Source of the DNA: an uncultured Actinomycetes bacterium
GTDB lineage: Bacteria; Actinomycetota; Acidimicrobiia; Acidimicrobiales; Ilumatobacteraceae
Direction of reading: 5' to 3'
Assembly (NCBI GenBank): GCA_937902105.1
Contig: CALGTP010000434.1
Span: forward strand, 1 to 48,616
Length of the DNA: 48,616 nt
The position numbers and the translations under genes were made by a program. This document shows positions 1 through 7,926 of the stretch, piece by piece. Under the pieces are notes generated by a model. The model was not told the DNA's origin and searched no databases. It saw only the letters and a program-made list of their open reading frames with translations. Each line of letters opens with the position of its first letter. Position 1 is the first letter of the stretch.

Positions 1-378
1 CCACAAGGTTTTGATGTCGTTCTTGACGTCATCGGCGGTGATGAAGTTGAACGCAACCTGAGAGCAGTAGCGACAAAAGGAACCATCGTCCAAGTCGGCT
101 TAATGGGCGGAGGATCAACACAAGTCAATGTTGGATTGTTGCTGATGAAGCGTGCACGTTGGATAGGTACAACGCTTCGAGCTCGACCTCTTGAAGAAAA
201 AGCGGCTTTGACACGCAGGTTCGCCGCCGAAGTCTTGCCATTATTTGAAAGTGGCCGACTGAAGCCGATCATTGACAGTCGCTATTCGTTTGCACAGATC
301 GCTGATGCGCACATCGCTATGGGCGCCAACGCCAACACCGGCAAAATCTTGATCGATATCTCAAATGCCGGTGACTGA
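1..378 (+). CDS. NAD(P)H:quinone oxidoreductase, zinc-type MDR family, C-terminal part (5' truncated)
   Basis: The reading frame is open from base 1, so only the last 125 codons are in the window. The visible part is the end of the Rossmann cofactor domain (FDVVLDVIGG, then GTIVQVGLMGG) and the C-terminal catalytic-fold segment ending in GKILIDI. These are typical of the PIG3-like quinone oxidoreductase branch of the medium-chain dehydrogenases, which reduce quinones with NADPH and carry no catalytic zinc. The stop TGA overlaps the start of the following acyltransferase by 14 nt, so the two are probably cotranscribed. The substrate cannot be judged from the fragment. Confidence 0.85.
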   Translation, partial: PQGFDVVLDVIGGDEVERNLRAVATKGTIVQVGLMGGGSTQVNVGLLLMKRARWIGTTLRARPLEEKAALTRRFAAEVLPLFESGRLKPIIDSRYSFAQIADAHIAMGANANTGKILIDISNAGD

Positions 379-2374
379 AAAAGCTCAGCAACGCGTTTCT
401 CTAGCCCACCATCGTGGCGTTGATGGCTTGCGTGGTGTGGCAGTCATCTTGGTGATCATTTTCCATTCAGGCTTAGGTTGGCTCCCCGGCGGTTTCCTCG
501 GTGTGTCAGTATTTTTCACCCTCTCAGGGTTTTTAATCACCTCACTGTTAATCAACGAATGTGAGAACACGGGTCGATTGGACCTCACATTGTTTTGGGG
601 TCGGCGTTTACGTCGACTAGCGCCCGCCTCATTAGTTGTGATTGCGGGCATTGTCGGATTCGCGAGTTGGTTGAGCACAAGCATTGAAGCCAGTCGCATC
701 AAAGGTGACGCAATTTCCGCAGTTTTATACTTCAGTAATTGGCGATTTATTTATTCTGGTCATTCATATGGTGAACTCTTTGCATCACCAAGTCCACTGC
801 AACATCTGTGGTCGCTGTCAATCGAAGAACAGTTGTACGTCATCGTTCCATTGGCGGTTGTGGGTCTTTATCTGCTTGGCTTGCGGCGTCGTGGCATCGG
901 CATAGTGATGCTCGCCGCTGTTGGAGTCTCAACAGTGGCTACTGCAGTCACTTCTGATCACGAACTCATCTATTACGCAACTCATACGCGTGCCGCCGAA
1001 CTTTTGCTGGGCTCGGCTCTAGCGTGTTTACTTGGTCCTGCCCTTGAACGTTCGGCAACGAAAACCCCTCCACCTTGGGCGACTTTTTACCTTTTTCCAT
1101 TACTCGGAGTTTTCGCTCTGGCAAGGTTCTCAACCGTCAATTCGCCGTGGTTGTATTCCGGGGCTCTTACTTTGTTCGCGACATGTTCAGCATTATGTAT
1201 CGTCGGCGCAATCCAAGATGGGCCACTACGCAATTTTCTCTCGCTGCGTCCGTTAGTACAAGTGGGACAAATTAGTTATGGGCTTTATCTCATTCATTGG
1301 CCGGTCATCGTCTGGTTGAACTCGGATCGCCTCGGATTAGATGGAACAACTCTTTTTGCTACACAAGTCGTTGTGAGCCTTGCTCTTGCGGCCATGAGCT
1401 ATTGGTTCATTGAGCAACCGATTAGGCAAAGGAAAGTACTGCAAACAGCGCGAGGGTCATTAAGTCTTTTAGCGCTGGCGATCGTTGGATCGCTTGTTTT
1501 GACCACAAGTGTTCTTGCCTCAAATTCTTCTCAAGTCGATACTGCACCCGAGGTGCTGGCAACACTCGCTGCGACAACTTTGCCTGTTGAGAATGAAACA
1601 ACGACGAGTGCCATTGACAACTTGCCTGCACTGGTCGATCGGTCTGTGCCACTAAACATTTTAGTGATTGGTGATTCAACTGCAGAAAATATCGCCACAG
1701 CTTTAGCAGCTGCCTCGGATGGGAGTCTTGGCGTGATCTCGGCAGGGGTGTTGGGGTGCCCGCTGGTGCACGTTGCATTTGTTCGCGATCAATCTCAGTC
1801 CAGCCAAGATGTGACCTATTGTCCGAATAATGGGCAGTTAGTGCGAGAGTCCCTTGTGTCGCTTGACGCAGTTGTGATCGTCGCTGGCGTGGCGAATCAG
1901 TGGGCTTATAAAAAAATAGGTTCGGATACGTGGATTGAGCCAGGATCCGAACAATACATCCTTGATCTCAATAGCTTTCTTCTTGAGATTGAACAGAGTG
2001 TCGCTCCTCAAGGTTTACCAGTATTAGTTTTTGAAACACCAGCCGTGCGCGATAACCCAAGGATTCTTGGTGATGAAATAGCTTCTTTAGTGAGGTGGGC
2101 TCAAGTCATTAAACACTGGGATTCATCGTGGCATTCGGTGAAAACAATTCCTTACGCCGACACACTCAGTGACCCAAATACTGCTGAGGGAAAAAAGGAG
2201 CGTCCAGACGGTGTGCACCTTGCAGAGGAGTTTGGTGAAGAGTTGGCACGCGCAGTGTTGATTCCGCGTCTGCGAGAAAAATATTTTGATGCCCTTGATG
2301 AGATGAACAGCAGTGGTTGTCGGCGTGCACTTGACCAAAGTCTTGCCTTACGGTTGTGCCGCCTGAGCGAATAA
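365..2374 (+). CDS. Acyltransferase 3 (OafA/YrhL type) with C-terminal SGNH domain
   Basis: A 669-residue polytopic membrane protein expected to transfer acetyl or other acyl groups onto cell-surface polysaccharide or lipid. Near the N-terminus is the family signature GVDGLRGVAVILVIIFHSG with the catalytic-type His, followed by FFTLSGFLITSLL and LWSLSIEEQLYVI. About ten hydrophobic segments fill residues 15-385. A Thr/Ser-rich linker follows, then an extracytoplasmic SGNH-hydrolase-like domain with block I VIGDSTAEN (about residue 435) and block V DGVHL near the C-terminus. OafA-type enzymes with this fusion O-acetylate glycans, but the acceptor here is unknown. The gene overlaps the upstream oxidoreductase by 14 nt. 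Its stop codon abuts the stop of the convergent molybdoenzyme gene with no intervening base. A second protein of the same architecture lies at 11686-13791. Confidence 0.9.
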   Translation: MPVTEKAQQRVSLAHHRGVDGLRGVAVILVIIFHSGLGWLPGGFLGVSVFFTLSGFLITSLLINECENTGRLDLTLFWGRRLRRLAPASLVVIAGIVGFASWLSTSIEASRIKGDAISAVLYFSNWRFIYSGHSYGELFASPSPLQHLWSLSIEEQLYVIVPLAVVGLYLLGLRRRGIGIVMLAAVGVSTVATAVTSDHELIYYATHTRAAELLLGSALACLLGPALERSATKTPPPWATFYLFPLLGVFALARFSTVNSPWLYSGALTLFATCSALCIVGAIQDGPLRNFLSLRPLVQVGQISYGLYLIHWPVIVWLNSDRLGLDGTTLFATQVVVSLALAAMSYWFIEQPIRQRKVLQTARGSLSLLALAIVGSLVLTTSVLASNSSQVDTAPEVLATLAATTLPVENETTTSAIDNLPALVDRSVPLNILVIGDSTAENIATALAAASDGSLGVISAGVLGCPLVHVAFVRDQSQSSQDVTYCPNNGQLVRESLVSLDAVVIVAGVANQWAYKKIGSDTWIEPGSEQYILDLNSFLLEIEQSVAPQGLPVLVFETPAVRDNPRILGDEIASLVRWAQVIKHWDSSWHSVKTIPYADTLSDPNTAEGKKERPDGVHLAEEFGEELARAVLIPRLREKYFDALDEMNSSGCRRALDQSLALRLCRLSE

Positions 2375-3973
2375 CTAAGCGACAGATACCCTGCGGGTAT
2401 GCCACCCTGTGGCGCCATCTGGAGCAACACTCGTGACAGTTTCAGTTTGGGTGTAGCCACTTTTGTCCGTTGCGCGAACCTGAATGGTGTGTTTGCCCGC
2501 TGTGGCCTGCCAGTCGAATGTCCACAAGCGCCAAGTGTCATCAGAGATGTCGTCACTAAGAATCGCCTCGCTCCACTCTTCAGAGTCAATGCGTACTTCA
2601 ACCTTGGCGATCCCAGTGTGTTGTGCCCAAGCGACCCCTGCGACTCGGGTTTGCCCCGCCGCAACCGTTGCCCCGGAGCGGGGGACATCAATACGCGATT
2701 GGGTTTTGATGGGGGCATCGCGTGCCCATCCACGGGGTATCCAATAGCCGTATGCGTCGGACCATTTATTGATTTCAATCTCGCTCAACCATTTAGTTGC
2801 GGAGACATATCCGTAAATACCGGGCACAATCAGGCGCGCCGGAAAACCATGAACAAGTGGGAGGGGCTCACCGTTCATTCCGATTGCCAGCAGCGCGTCG
2901 CGTCCATCAAGAGCAAGTTCAATGGGAAACCCGCTCGTCCAACCATCGAGACTGCGACTGAAAAGTTGTTCTGCTTCTGGTTTCACGCCGGCTTGCAGCA
3001 GCAGGTCCTTCAGGTAGACCCCTTGCCAAACGGCATTGCCGATATACGGTCCACCGACCTCATTGGAGACACAACAGATAGTGATGGTTTTCTCCACTTG
3101 AGGCATGGCAGCGATATCAGCGTAGGAAAGAGCGATCTCTTGATCAACGAGACCGTGAATCCGCAATTTCCAGGTATCAAGATTGACATTCGGAAATGAG
3201 AGGGCAGTGTCAATTCGGTAAAAGTCACTATTAGGAGTGATGAAGGAAATATCTTGAGATATTTCGGATGGAGGTAACGAATCAGAAGTGGGGGGTAACG
3301 AATCAGGTCGCTGGGATTCGATCGAGCGAACACGTTGTCGTTCTTTGCTCTGGCCTATGAGTCCAACGGTCACTGCGGTCGCCCCGACGGCAGAACTTGC
3401 ACGCACAAAACGTCGGCGGTCCCAACCCAAAGGAACTCGCGATGGGGACGGAGTGTTCGCCGCCAGCCAACGGTTCGTCAGCATGCCTAGCAGCAACACG
3501 GCACTGGCGATTCCGATAATGGCCCCCACGATCGGAGCCAGAATAGAAGCACCGTTCGATCCTTCTCGCTCGCTCGCTGACAGGGCGCCGAGAAAAGCGA
3601 AAATTAAAATAGCGCTGACAAGCGGTGCGGGTGACTTAACGCTGAATAATCCAGCAATGAGGGCGATGGCGGCAAGCACGATCACGATTCCAACGCGCAG
3701 AGCAGTCTTGTCATTGGTGCCGAACCAATCAATGGCCAAGGTCTTCAACCATCGCGGGGTGCGATCAATAAATGAACTTCCCACGGCATCAATGGGCGAA
3801 GCGACTTCACCGAGAGCGGCCACCAGTATTCCGATCGTGACAGCAAGGCCACCTGACAACAAGCCAATGATCGCGCCGAGGCGAGCCGAAGGTGCGGACA
3901 GAAGCGAGGTGTGCTGTTGTGGTGCGAGTGGATCTACTTCAGGATCAGAAGGTGTAGATGAGGTGAAACTCAT
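2375..3973 (-). CDS. Membrane-anchored molybdopterin-dependent oxidoreductase (sulfite oxidase family)
   Basis: 532 residues. The N-terminal 165 residues contain four hydrophobic segments (about 33-55, 92-110, 116-132, 143-165). A twin-arginine-like motif RRRFVR (186-191) then precedes a fifth hydrophobic stretch, so export is probably Tat-assisted from an internal signal. The catalytic domain has the family motif ICCVSNEVGG, where Cys301 is the expected molybdenum ligand, and GFPARLIVPGIYGY, which contacts the cofactor. The C-terminal 110 residues are the Ig-like Mo-co oxidoreductase dimerisation domain (VRIDSEEW, WTFDWQAT). The family includes sulfite oxidases, nitrate reductases and other periplasmic oxidoreductases; the substrate is not predictable. 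A -10-like GATACT lies 7 nt before the ATG with no SD, so the mRNA is probably leaderless. The coding linker contains a 20-bp perfect palindrome and a short DSLPP repeat. Confidence 0.9.
   Translation of the reverse strand: MSFTSSTPSDPEVDPLAPQQHTSLLSAPSARLGAIIGLLSGGLAVTIGILVAALGEVASPIDAVGSSFIDRTPRWLKTLAIDWFGTNDKTALRVGIVIVLAAIALIAGLFSVKSPAPLVSAILIFAFLGALSASEREGSNGASILAPIVGAIIGIASAVLLLGMLTNRWLAANTPSPSRVPLGWDRRRFVRASSAVGATAVTVGLIGQSKERQRVRSIESQRPDSLPPTSDSLPPSEISQDISFITPNSDFYRIDTALSFPNVNLDTWKLRIHGLVDQEIALSYADIAAMPQVEKTITICCVSNEVGGPYIGNAVWQGVYLKDLLLQAGVKPEAEQLFSRSLDGWTSGFPIELALDGRDALLAIGMNGEPLPLVHGFPARLIVPGIYGYVSATKWLSEIEINKWSDAYGYWIPRGWARDAPIKTQSRIDVPRSGATVAAGQTRVAGVAWAQHTGIAKVEVRIDSEEWSEAILSDDISDDTWRLWTFDWQATAGKHTIQVRATDKSGYTQTETVTSVAPDGATGWHTRRVSVA
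3246..3265. repeat. 20-bp perfect palindrome inside the molybdoenzyme gene
   Basis: GAAATATCT-TG-AGATATTTC has 9-bp arms around a 2-bp centre. It lies in the part encoding the low-complexity linker between the membrane segments and the catalytic domain. Just beside it, GGTAACGAATCAG occurs twice (3273 and 3294, period 21 nt), encoding a small Ser-Leu-Pro-Pro repeat. Function unknown; it could be chance, an RNA hairpin or a protein-binding site. Confidence 0.6.
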
Positions 3974-3980
3974 AATGCAA

Positions 3981-3986
3981 AGTATC
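3981..3986 (-). promoter_or_regulatory. Putative -10 box (GATACT) of the molybdoenzyme gene
   Basis: On the minus strand GATACT ends 7 nt before the ATG at 3973, and ACGACA lies 18 nt upstream as a possible -35 element. No purine-rich SD sequence is present, so transcription would start at or next to the ATG. Inferred from spacing alone. Confidence 0.4.
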
Positions 3987-4028
3987 TAGCGAGATCAGAG
4001 CGAATGTCGTGTCGGGCTAAAGATATTT

Positions 4029-5297
4029 TTAGCGTGTGGCGATGGGGGGGTAGTCGCGTGCCTCGACGCCGGTGTACCACTGACGTGGACGGCTGATCTT
4101 TTGATCTTTGTCGGCAAGCAGTTCTTGCCAGTGAGCCAACCAACCAACTGTGCGTGGGATAGCAAACAAAACAGTGAACATCGAGACAGGGAAACCCATG
4201 GCCTGATAAATCAGACCCGAATAGAAGTCCACATTTGGGTACAACTTGCGGTCAACAAAATAGGGATCGCTGAGAGCAGTTTCTTCAAGTTTGAGGGCGA
4301 TGTCTAACAACGGATTTTTCCCGGTGACTTCAAAGACGTCATATGCGGTTTTCTTAATGATCGTGGCTCGTGGGTCATAGTTTTTATAGACCCTGTGGCC
4401 AAATCCCATCAGGCGGCTTCCCTTGCCACCTTTGACCTCTTCAATAAAGGCTGGCACATTGTCAATATGACCAATATCAGTCAACATCCGAACGACTGCC
4501 TCGTTGGCGCCACCATGTAGTGGACCGTAGAGAGCCGACGCAGCCGCTGCGGCCGAGGTGTACGGGTCAGCATGGCTTGAGCCAACAACTCGCATGGCGG
4601 TCGTTCCACAATTCTGCTCGTGGTCGGCGTGAAGAATAAAGAGAACATCCATGGCCCGTTCAAGACGGGGATCGATGTTGTATTCACCAACCTTCCACAT
4701 CATGTTGAGGAAGTTTCCGGGGAAGGAGAGATCGTTATCTGGATACACAAACGGGAGACCGGCGGAGAACCTGTAGGCCATTGCGGCCAATGTGGGTGTT
4801 TTGGCAATCAAACGCATAATCTGCTTATCGCGACTTGCTTTATCATCAATGTCTTTGGCGTCGTTATAGAAGGTGCCGAGAGCTGCCAAGGAACTGACGA
4901 ACATTCCCATCGGGTGAGCGTCGTAATGGAAACCATCAACGAAACGTTTGCGCATATTCTCGTGAATGTAGGTGTGATTCGTCACTTCGTATGTCCACGT
5001 TGCGAGTTGCGCAGCGTCGGGAAGTTCGCCATTGAGAAGCAGGTACGCAACTTCTAGATAAGTACTCTTGGATGCGAGTTGCTCGATCGGATAGCCGCGA
5101 TACCGCAGGATGCCGTTTTCGCCATCTAGGTAAGTGATGGAACTTTTACATGCCGCGGTCTGCAGGTAAGCAGGATCGTAGATGTATAACGAAGGATCGA
5201 GTTCTCGGACCGCAGATGCGGGAAACACTCCGTTAGTGATGGGAACAGTGATCTGTTTTCCAGTGCGGTCGTCTGTGATCGTGATGGTTTCAGGCAC
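4029..5297 (-). CDS. gltA: Citrate synthase
   Basis: 422 residues, normal for a type II (hexameric, bacterial) enzyme that condenses oxaloacetate and acetyl-CoA to citrate at the entry of the TCA cycle. The catalytic triad is visible: His261 in GPLHGGANE, His301 in MGFGHRVYKNYDPR and Asp357 in PNVDFYSG. HADHEQN (223-229) and the N-terminal LDGENGILRYRGYPIEQLA segment are also characteristic. The start is GTG, preceded at about 8 nt by an SD-like AAGGGGA, so this gene is not leaderless. A gap of 55 bp separates it from the upstream-oriented molybdoenzyme gene. A perfect inverted repeat stands about 50 bp upstream of the start. Together with aconitase (8627-10894) it places two successive TCA enzymes within 7 kb. 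Confidence 0.97.
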   Translation of the reverse strand: MPETITITDDRTGKQITVPITNGVFPASAVRELDPSLYIYDPAYLQTAACKSSITYLDGENGILRYRGYPIEQLASKSTYLEVAYLLLNGELPDAAQLATWTYEVTNHTYIHENMRKRFVDGFHYDAHPMGMFVSSLAALGTFYNDAKDIDDKASRDKQIMRLIAKTPTLAAMAYRFSAGLPFVYPDNDLSFPGNFLNMMWKVGEYNIDPRLERAMDVLFILHADHEQNCGTTAMRVVGSSHADPYTSAAAAASALYGPLHGGANEAVVRMLTDIGHIDNVPAFIEEVKGGKGSRLMGFGHRVYKNYDPRATIIKKTAYDVFEVTGKNPLLDIALKLEETALSDPYFVDRKLYPNVDFYSGLIYQAMGFPVSMFTVLFAIPRTVGWLAHWQELLADKDQKISRPRQWYTGVEARDYPPIATR

Positions 5298-5345
5298 CAG
5301 AATCGTCCCCTTAGCTAAAGGACCCGTTGTTCGAGTCGGTCAATG

Positions 5346-5367
5346 TGTGGAGGCTTGCTCCTCCACA
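5346..5367. promoter_or_regulatory. Perfect inverted repeat upstream of gltA
   Basis: TGTGGAGG-CTTGCT-CCTCCACA has 8-bp arms and a 6-nt loop. It lies 49-70 bp upstream of the gltA GTG, within the 143-bp intergenic region, between a TTGACT (minus strand) and a TTGACC that could each act as a -35 element. There is no U-tract on either side, so it is not a classical terminator. It may be a repressor site or a leader hairpin. The rest of 5298-5440 shows nothing else I recognise. Confidence 0.5.
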
Positions 5368-5440
5368 GTCAAGGCTAATCAACGACGAGCCTCAAGCCAT
5401 GGTCTCAGGGACGATTCGACAAAATTGTGACCATTGATTC

Positions 5441-6838
5441 CTATAACGGCGAGTTGTCGTGCTTTTTGCCAGTGAAGGACTCACGTTTGTCAATCAAAGA
5501 GACCAAAGCCGCGCAAATCGCCGCCCGCGTGTGCGCTGGTTCAACGACGCCGTCCACATAACCTCTCTCGGCGGCCACATAGGGGTTCAGCAGTCGTTCG
5601 CTGTAGTCGGTCTCAAAGGCCGTTTTTTCCTCGGGGGATGCGGAACGTTGAAGAATCGCTGCGGCTTGACCGGCACCCATCACGGCGAGTTCAGCCCATG
5701 GCCACGCTAAACATAAATCGTTGCCCATCTTTTTGGAATCCATGACGATGTAGGCGCCACCATAACTTTTTCGCAAGATCACACAAATTCTTGGGACAGT
5801 GGCGCGTCCGTAGGCGAAAACTAGTTGTGCTCCGTGGCGGATCATGCCGCGCCATTCAAGGTCTTTGCCTGGATAAAAGCCGGGTGTGTCAACGAGCGTC
5901 AGAAGGGGAATATTGAAGGCATCACAGAAGGCCACAAAGCGTGCGCCTTTTTGTGACCCTGGAATGTCCAGAGTTCCCGCGAGCGCGAGCGGTTGATTTG
6001 CAACTATTCCCACTGGTTGCCCGCCGAAAGTTGCGAACCCAGTGACCAAATTTGCTGCCCAATGTGGTTTCAATTCTAAGAATTCAGCATCGTCGGCGAG
6101 GACGCGAATCACGGTTCGCACATCGTAACTACCAGTAGAAGATGGGGGGATGGCATCGCCGGCCTCGGGTGTGAGGCGAGTGGCATCATCATCGGTCTCC
6201 CAGCGCGGCGGTTCTTGATCAAGATGATCGGGGATGTAGGCAAGAATGTTTTCGGCGATTTCAACTGCCTGTTGGCGGTCAGTTGCAACAGCGGTGACTG
6301 CTCCAGTGAAGCGCGCATGAGTTGAGGGGCCGCCGAGTTCTTCGTTGTCAATGGCAATGCCTGTGAACTCAGCAACCATTGATGGTCCAGAAACAAAGGC
6401 ATACGCAGACTCAGTCATGATCACGTGATCCGCAATGCCGAGAAATAATGCTGGCCCCGAAACTGTTGGCCCATCGACGATGATGATTGTCGGTACGACG
6501 CCCGAACAATTCGTCAGCGCGCGGGCGGCTAATCCCCATCCGTGCAGTGCAGAAAATCCTTCGCGCAGATCAGCCCCTGATGAGGCCATAACGGCCACAA
6601 GTGGAAGCCGAGAAGCCACCGCTGTACGAGCCGCTGTGGCAATCATCGATGAAGCATCGAAAGATAACGCTCCACGGTGATCGTCTGCAGTCACCTCGAG
6701 CCACACAACCTGTCGACCGTTGAGTTGGCGAACCTCCACGTGAGCCACGCCAGGTACTTTTGAGCGCAACGCAACAGGCTTCACAGTGACAGCGTAGGTC
6801 TCCGAACTACTTGAGGGGGAATGCTTGGCTTCCCACAT
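5441..6838 (-). CDS. Acyl-CoA carboxylase carboxyltransferase (beta) subunit, AccD6-like
   Basis: 465 residues from the ATG at 6838; a GTG at 6859 would add seven. It carries the two crotonase-fold halves of acyl-CoA carboxyltransferases, which move CO2 from carboxybiotin to acetyl- or propionyl-CoA. N-half motifs are ASSGADLREGF and AFVSGPSMV...FTG; C-half motifs are LVDTPGFYPGKDLEWRGMIRHGAQ, KSYGGAYIVM and the C-terminal EPAHTR. Length and C-terminus resemble mycobacterial AccD6 (473 aa) more than the roughly 540-aa PccB/AccD5 group. No biotin carboxylase or biotin-carrier gene is nearby, so its partner subunit must be encoded elsewhere. It overlaps the end of the upstream LysR gene by 32-53 nt, which suggests cotranscription. 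Confidence 0.88.
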   Translation of the reverse strand: MWEAKHSPSSSSETYAVTVKPVALRSKVPGVAHVEVRQLNGRQVVWLEVTADDHRGALSFDASSMIATAARTAVASRLPLVAVMASSGADLREGFSALHGWGLAARALTNCSGVVPTIIIVDGPTVSGPALFLGIADHVIMTESAYAFVSGPSMVAEFTGIAIDNEELGGPSTHARFTGAVTAVATDRQQAVEIAENILAYIPDHLDQEPPRWETDDDATRLTPEAGDAIPPSSTGSYDVRTVIRVLADDAEFLELKPHWAANLVTGFATFGGQPVGIVANQPLALAGTLDIPGSQKGARFVAFCDAFNIPLLTLVDTPGFYPGKDLEWRGMIRHGAQLVFAYGRATVPRICVILRKSYGGAYIVMDSKKMGNDLCLAWPWAELAVMGAGQAAAILQRSASPEEKTAFETDYSERLLNPYVAAERGYVDGVVEPAHTRAAICAALVSLIDKRESFTGKKHDNSPL

Positions 6839-7736
6839 ACAAGCCGGGTTGGCGAGCACCCCTTTTTTTGATCACAGCAGCAGCGATTTCATGAGCCGCT
6901 CGGGTGGGTGGGCCAGAACGTGGTCGTTTACGTTCCACCCAACCCACAACGCGCCGTGGAAGATCGGGAATGGCAATGCGCGCGAAATCACCAGTGAGCC
7001 AGCCTGGTATTGCCGTGGCTGGGACTATGGCAGCCCCAAAACCCTCGAATGCCAACGATGCCATCAGGCGCACGCCGTCAATTTCAGCTTGAACTTTGAG
7101 TGTGGTGCTACTGAGATCGGCAGTGCGGTTGATGATGCGACGCAGAGTTGATGATCGCGGGGGTAGCAATAGGGGATATTCGCCCAGGGCGGAGAATGCA
7201 AGAGTCGTGGCGCTACTCCATGGATGACTCCCATGAACCAGTAACACGAGATCCTCGGCGAATAAGGGCTCAGCGATGAGTTCCGAGTCGTCAACCGGCA
7301 AGTGCACGATGGCGGCATCAATATGGCCCGATAACAGTCGTGGAATCAGCGTGGAAGTACCACCTTCGGAAATAATCGGATGTACCCCTGGATGACTCTC
7401 TTGCAATTTGGTGAGGAATTGTGGCATTAACCAGCGAGCAGTCGTGCCGATCACTCCAAGTCGAGTTTCGCCGGTGGCAATGTCATCCAAGGCGGCAATA
7501 TCTGCGCCAATCTCGCCGAACTCGCGCAATATGCGCCGCCCTCGTTCAACGACCAATGCCCCCTCGTCCGTGACTGATCCTGAAGTCCGATCAACCAGCA
7601 GGACCCCTAGTTCGCGCTCCAGTCGGGCGATATGGCCTGAGATGTTGCTTTGCACCGTGAAAAGAGCTCGAGCGGCCGCCGAGAAGGATCCGTGGTCAGC
7701 GATGGCCACGAGGGAAGTAATCTGCCGAAGATCCAT
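6807..7736 (-). CDS. LysR-family transcriptional regulator
   Basis: 309 residues. The N-terminal winged helix-turn-helix is clear: MDLRQITSLVAIADHGSFSAAA, then VQSNISGHIARLERELGVLLVDR, covering residues 1-60. A periplasmic-binding-protein-like effector domain follows (about 88-290). It is transcribed towards, and overlaps, the AccD6-like gene, so it may control fatty acid or acyl-CoA carboxylation; that target is inference from position. The ATG lies 8 nt after a -10-like TATCAT, without SD. That box overlaps a GATAC-AAG-GTATC palindrome, a likely autoregulatory site. Near the 3' end the coding strand has a run of seven A followed by four G, just before the alternative GTG of the carboxylase gene. 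Confidence 0.93.
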   Translation of the reverse strand: MDLRQITSLVAIADHGSFSAAARALFTVQSNISGHIARLERELGVLLVDRTSGSVTDEGALVVERGRRILREFGEIGADIAALDDIATGETRLGVIGTTARWLMPQFLTKLQESHPGVHPIISEGGTSTLIPRLLSGHIDAAIVHLPVDDSELIAEPLFAEDLVLLVHGSHPWSSATTLAFSALGEYPLLLPPRSSTLRRIINRTADLSSTTLKVQAEIDGVRLMASLAFEGFGAAIVPATAIPGWLTGDFARIAIPDLPRRVVGWVERKRPRSGPPTRAAHEIAAAVIKKRGARQPGLYVGSQAFPLK

Positions 7737-7744
7737 CTCTAAAA

Positions 7745-7759
7745 ATGATACAAGGTATC
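7745..7759. promoter_or_regulatory. Promoter/operator of the LysR gene (palindrome overlapping the -10 box)
   Basis: GATAC-AAG-GTATC (7747-7759) is a perfect 5-bp-arm palindrome. On the minus strand TATCAT (7750-7745) ends 8 nt before the LysR ATG and overlaps it. This fits autoregulation by the LysR protein, and the site also sits just upstream of the divergent 6C-like RNA promoter, so one binding event could affect both. Confidence 0.45.
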
Positions 7760-7771
7760 CCCCTTATTGAC

Positions 7772-7800
7772 TTGAACTATAGGAACATAGATGGCATACT
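7772..7800 (+). promoter_or_regulatory. Promoter of the 6C-like ncRNA
   Basis: TTGAAC (7772-7777), a 17-bp spacer and CATACT (7795-7800) form a good sigma-A-like promoter. It predicts a transcription start near 7807, immediately before the first C-loop hairpin. Confidence 0.5.
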
Positions 7801-7806
7801 TGACTT

Positions 7807-7916
7807 TGTAATCGCTGAGCGCTTCCCCCAAGTGCTCACGAAAGATCCATCGGCGGTGCCCCCCACCGCCGGGATCTAGGTTGAGAAGCCCCGCATCCCC
7901 ATGTGGGGCTTCTCCC
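7807..7916 (+). ncRNA. 6C-type small RNA (two C-loop hairpins plus terminator)
   Basis: Three hairpins follow each other in about 100 nt. Hairpin 1 (7816-7838) is TGAGCGCTT-CCCCC-AAGTGCTCA, 9 bp with one G-U pair. Hairpin 2 is CGGCGGTG-CCCCC-CACCGCCG (7851-7871), extended by GATCC/GGATC to 7844-7876; its C run is six bases long. Hairpin 3 (7883-7914) is a 10-bp GC-rich stem. Two consecutive hairpins with runs of about six cytosines in the loops define the actinobacterial 6C RNA family, which includes mycobacterial B11/6C; those RNAs are reported to pair through the C-loops with G-rich mRNA. The identification comes from the structure alone. The RNA fills the 190-bp gap between the LysR gene and the nitroreductase gene. 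Confidence 0.75.
7883..7914 (+). terminator. Terminator-like hairpin at the end of the 6C-like RNA
   Basis: GAGAAGCCCC pairs perfectly with GGGGCTTCTC around a 12-nt loop. Only a short CCATTT follows, so the U-tract is poor. The stem lies between the ncRNA and the convergent nitroreductase gene and could serve both directions. Confidence 0.55.
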
Positions 7917-7926
7917 ATTTACTGGC

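Noticed and set aside
2399-3199. Open frame of 266 codons on the plus strand
   Set aside because: It is antisense to the conserved catalytic domain of the molybdoenzyme; the composition looks like a shadow frame.
3288-3989. Long open frame on the plus strand (233 codons) opposite the molybdoenzyme
   Set aside because: It is antisense to a clear enzyme gene, has low-complexity Arg/Ala/Pro composition and no recognisable domain or RBS.
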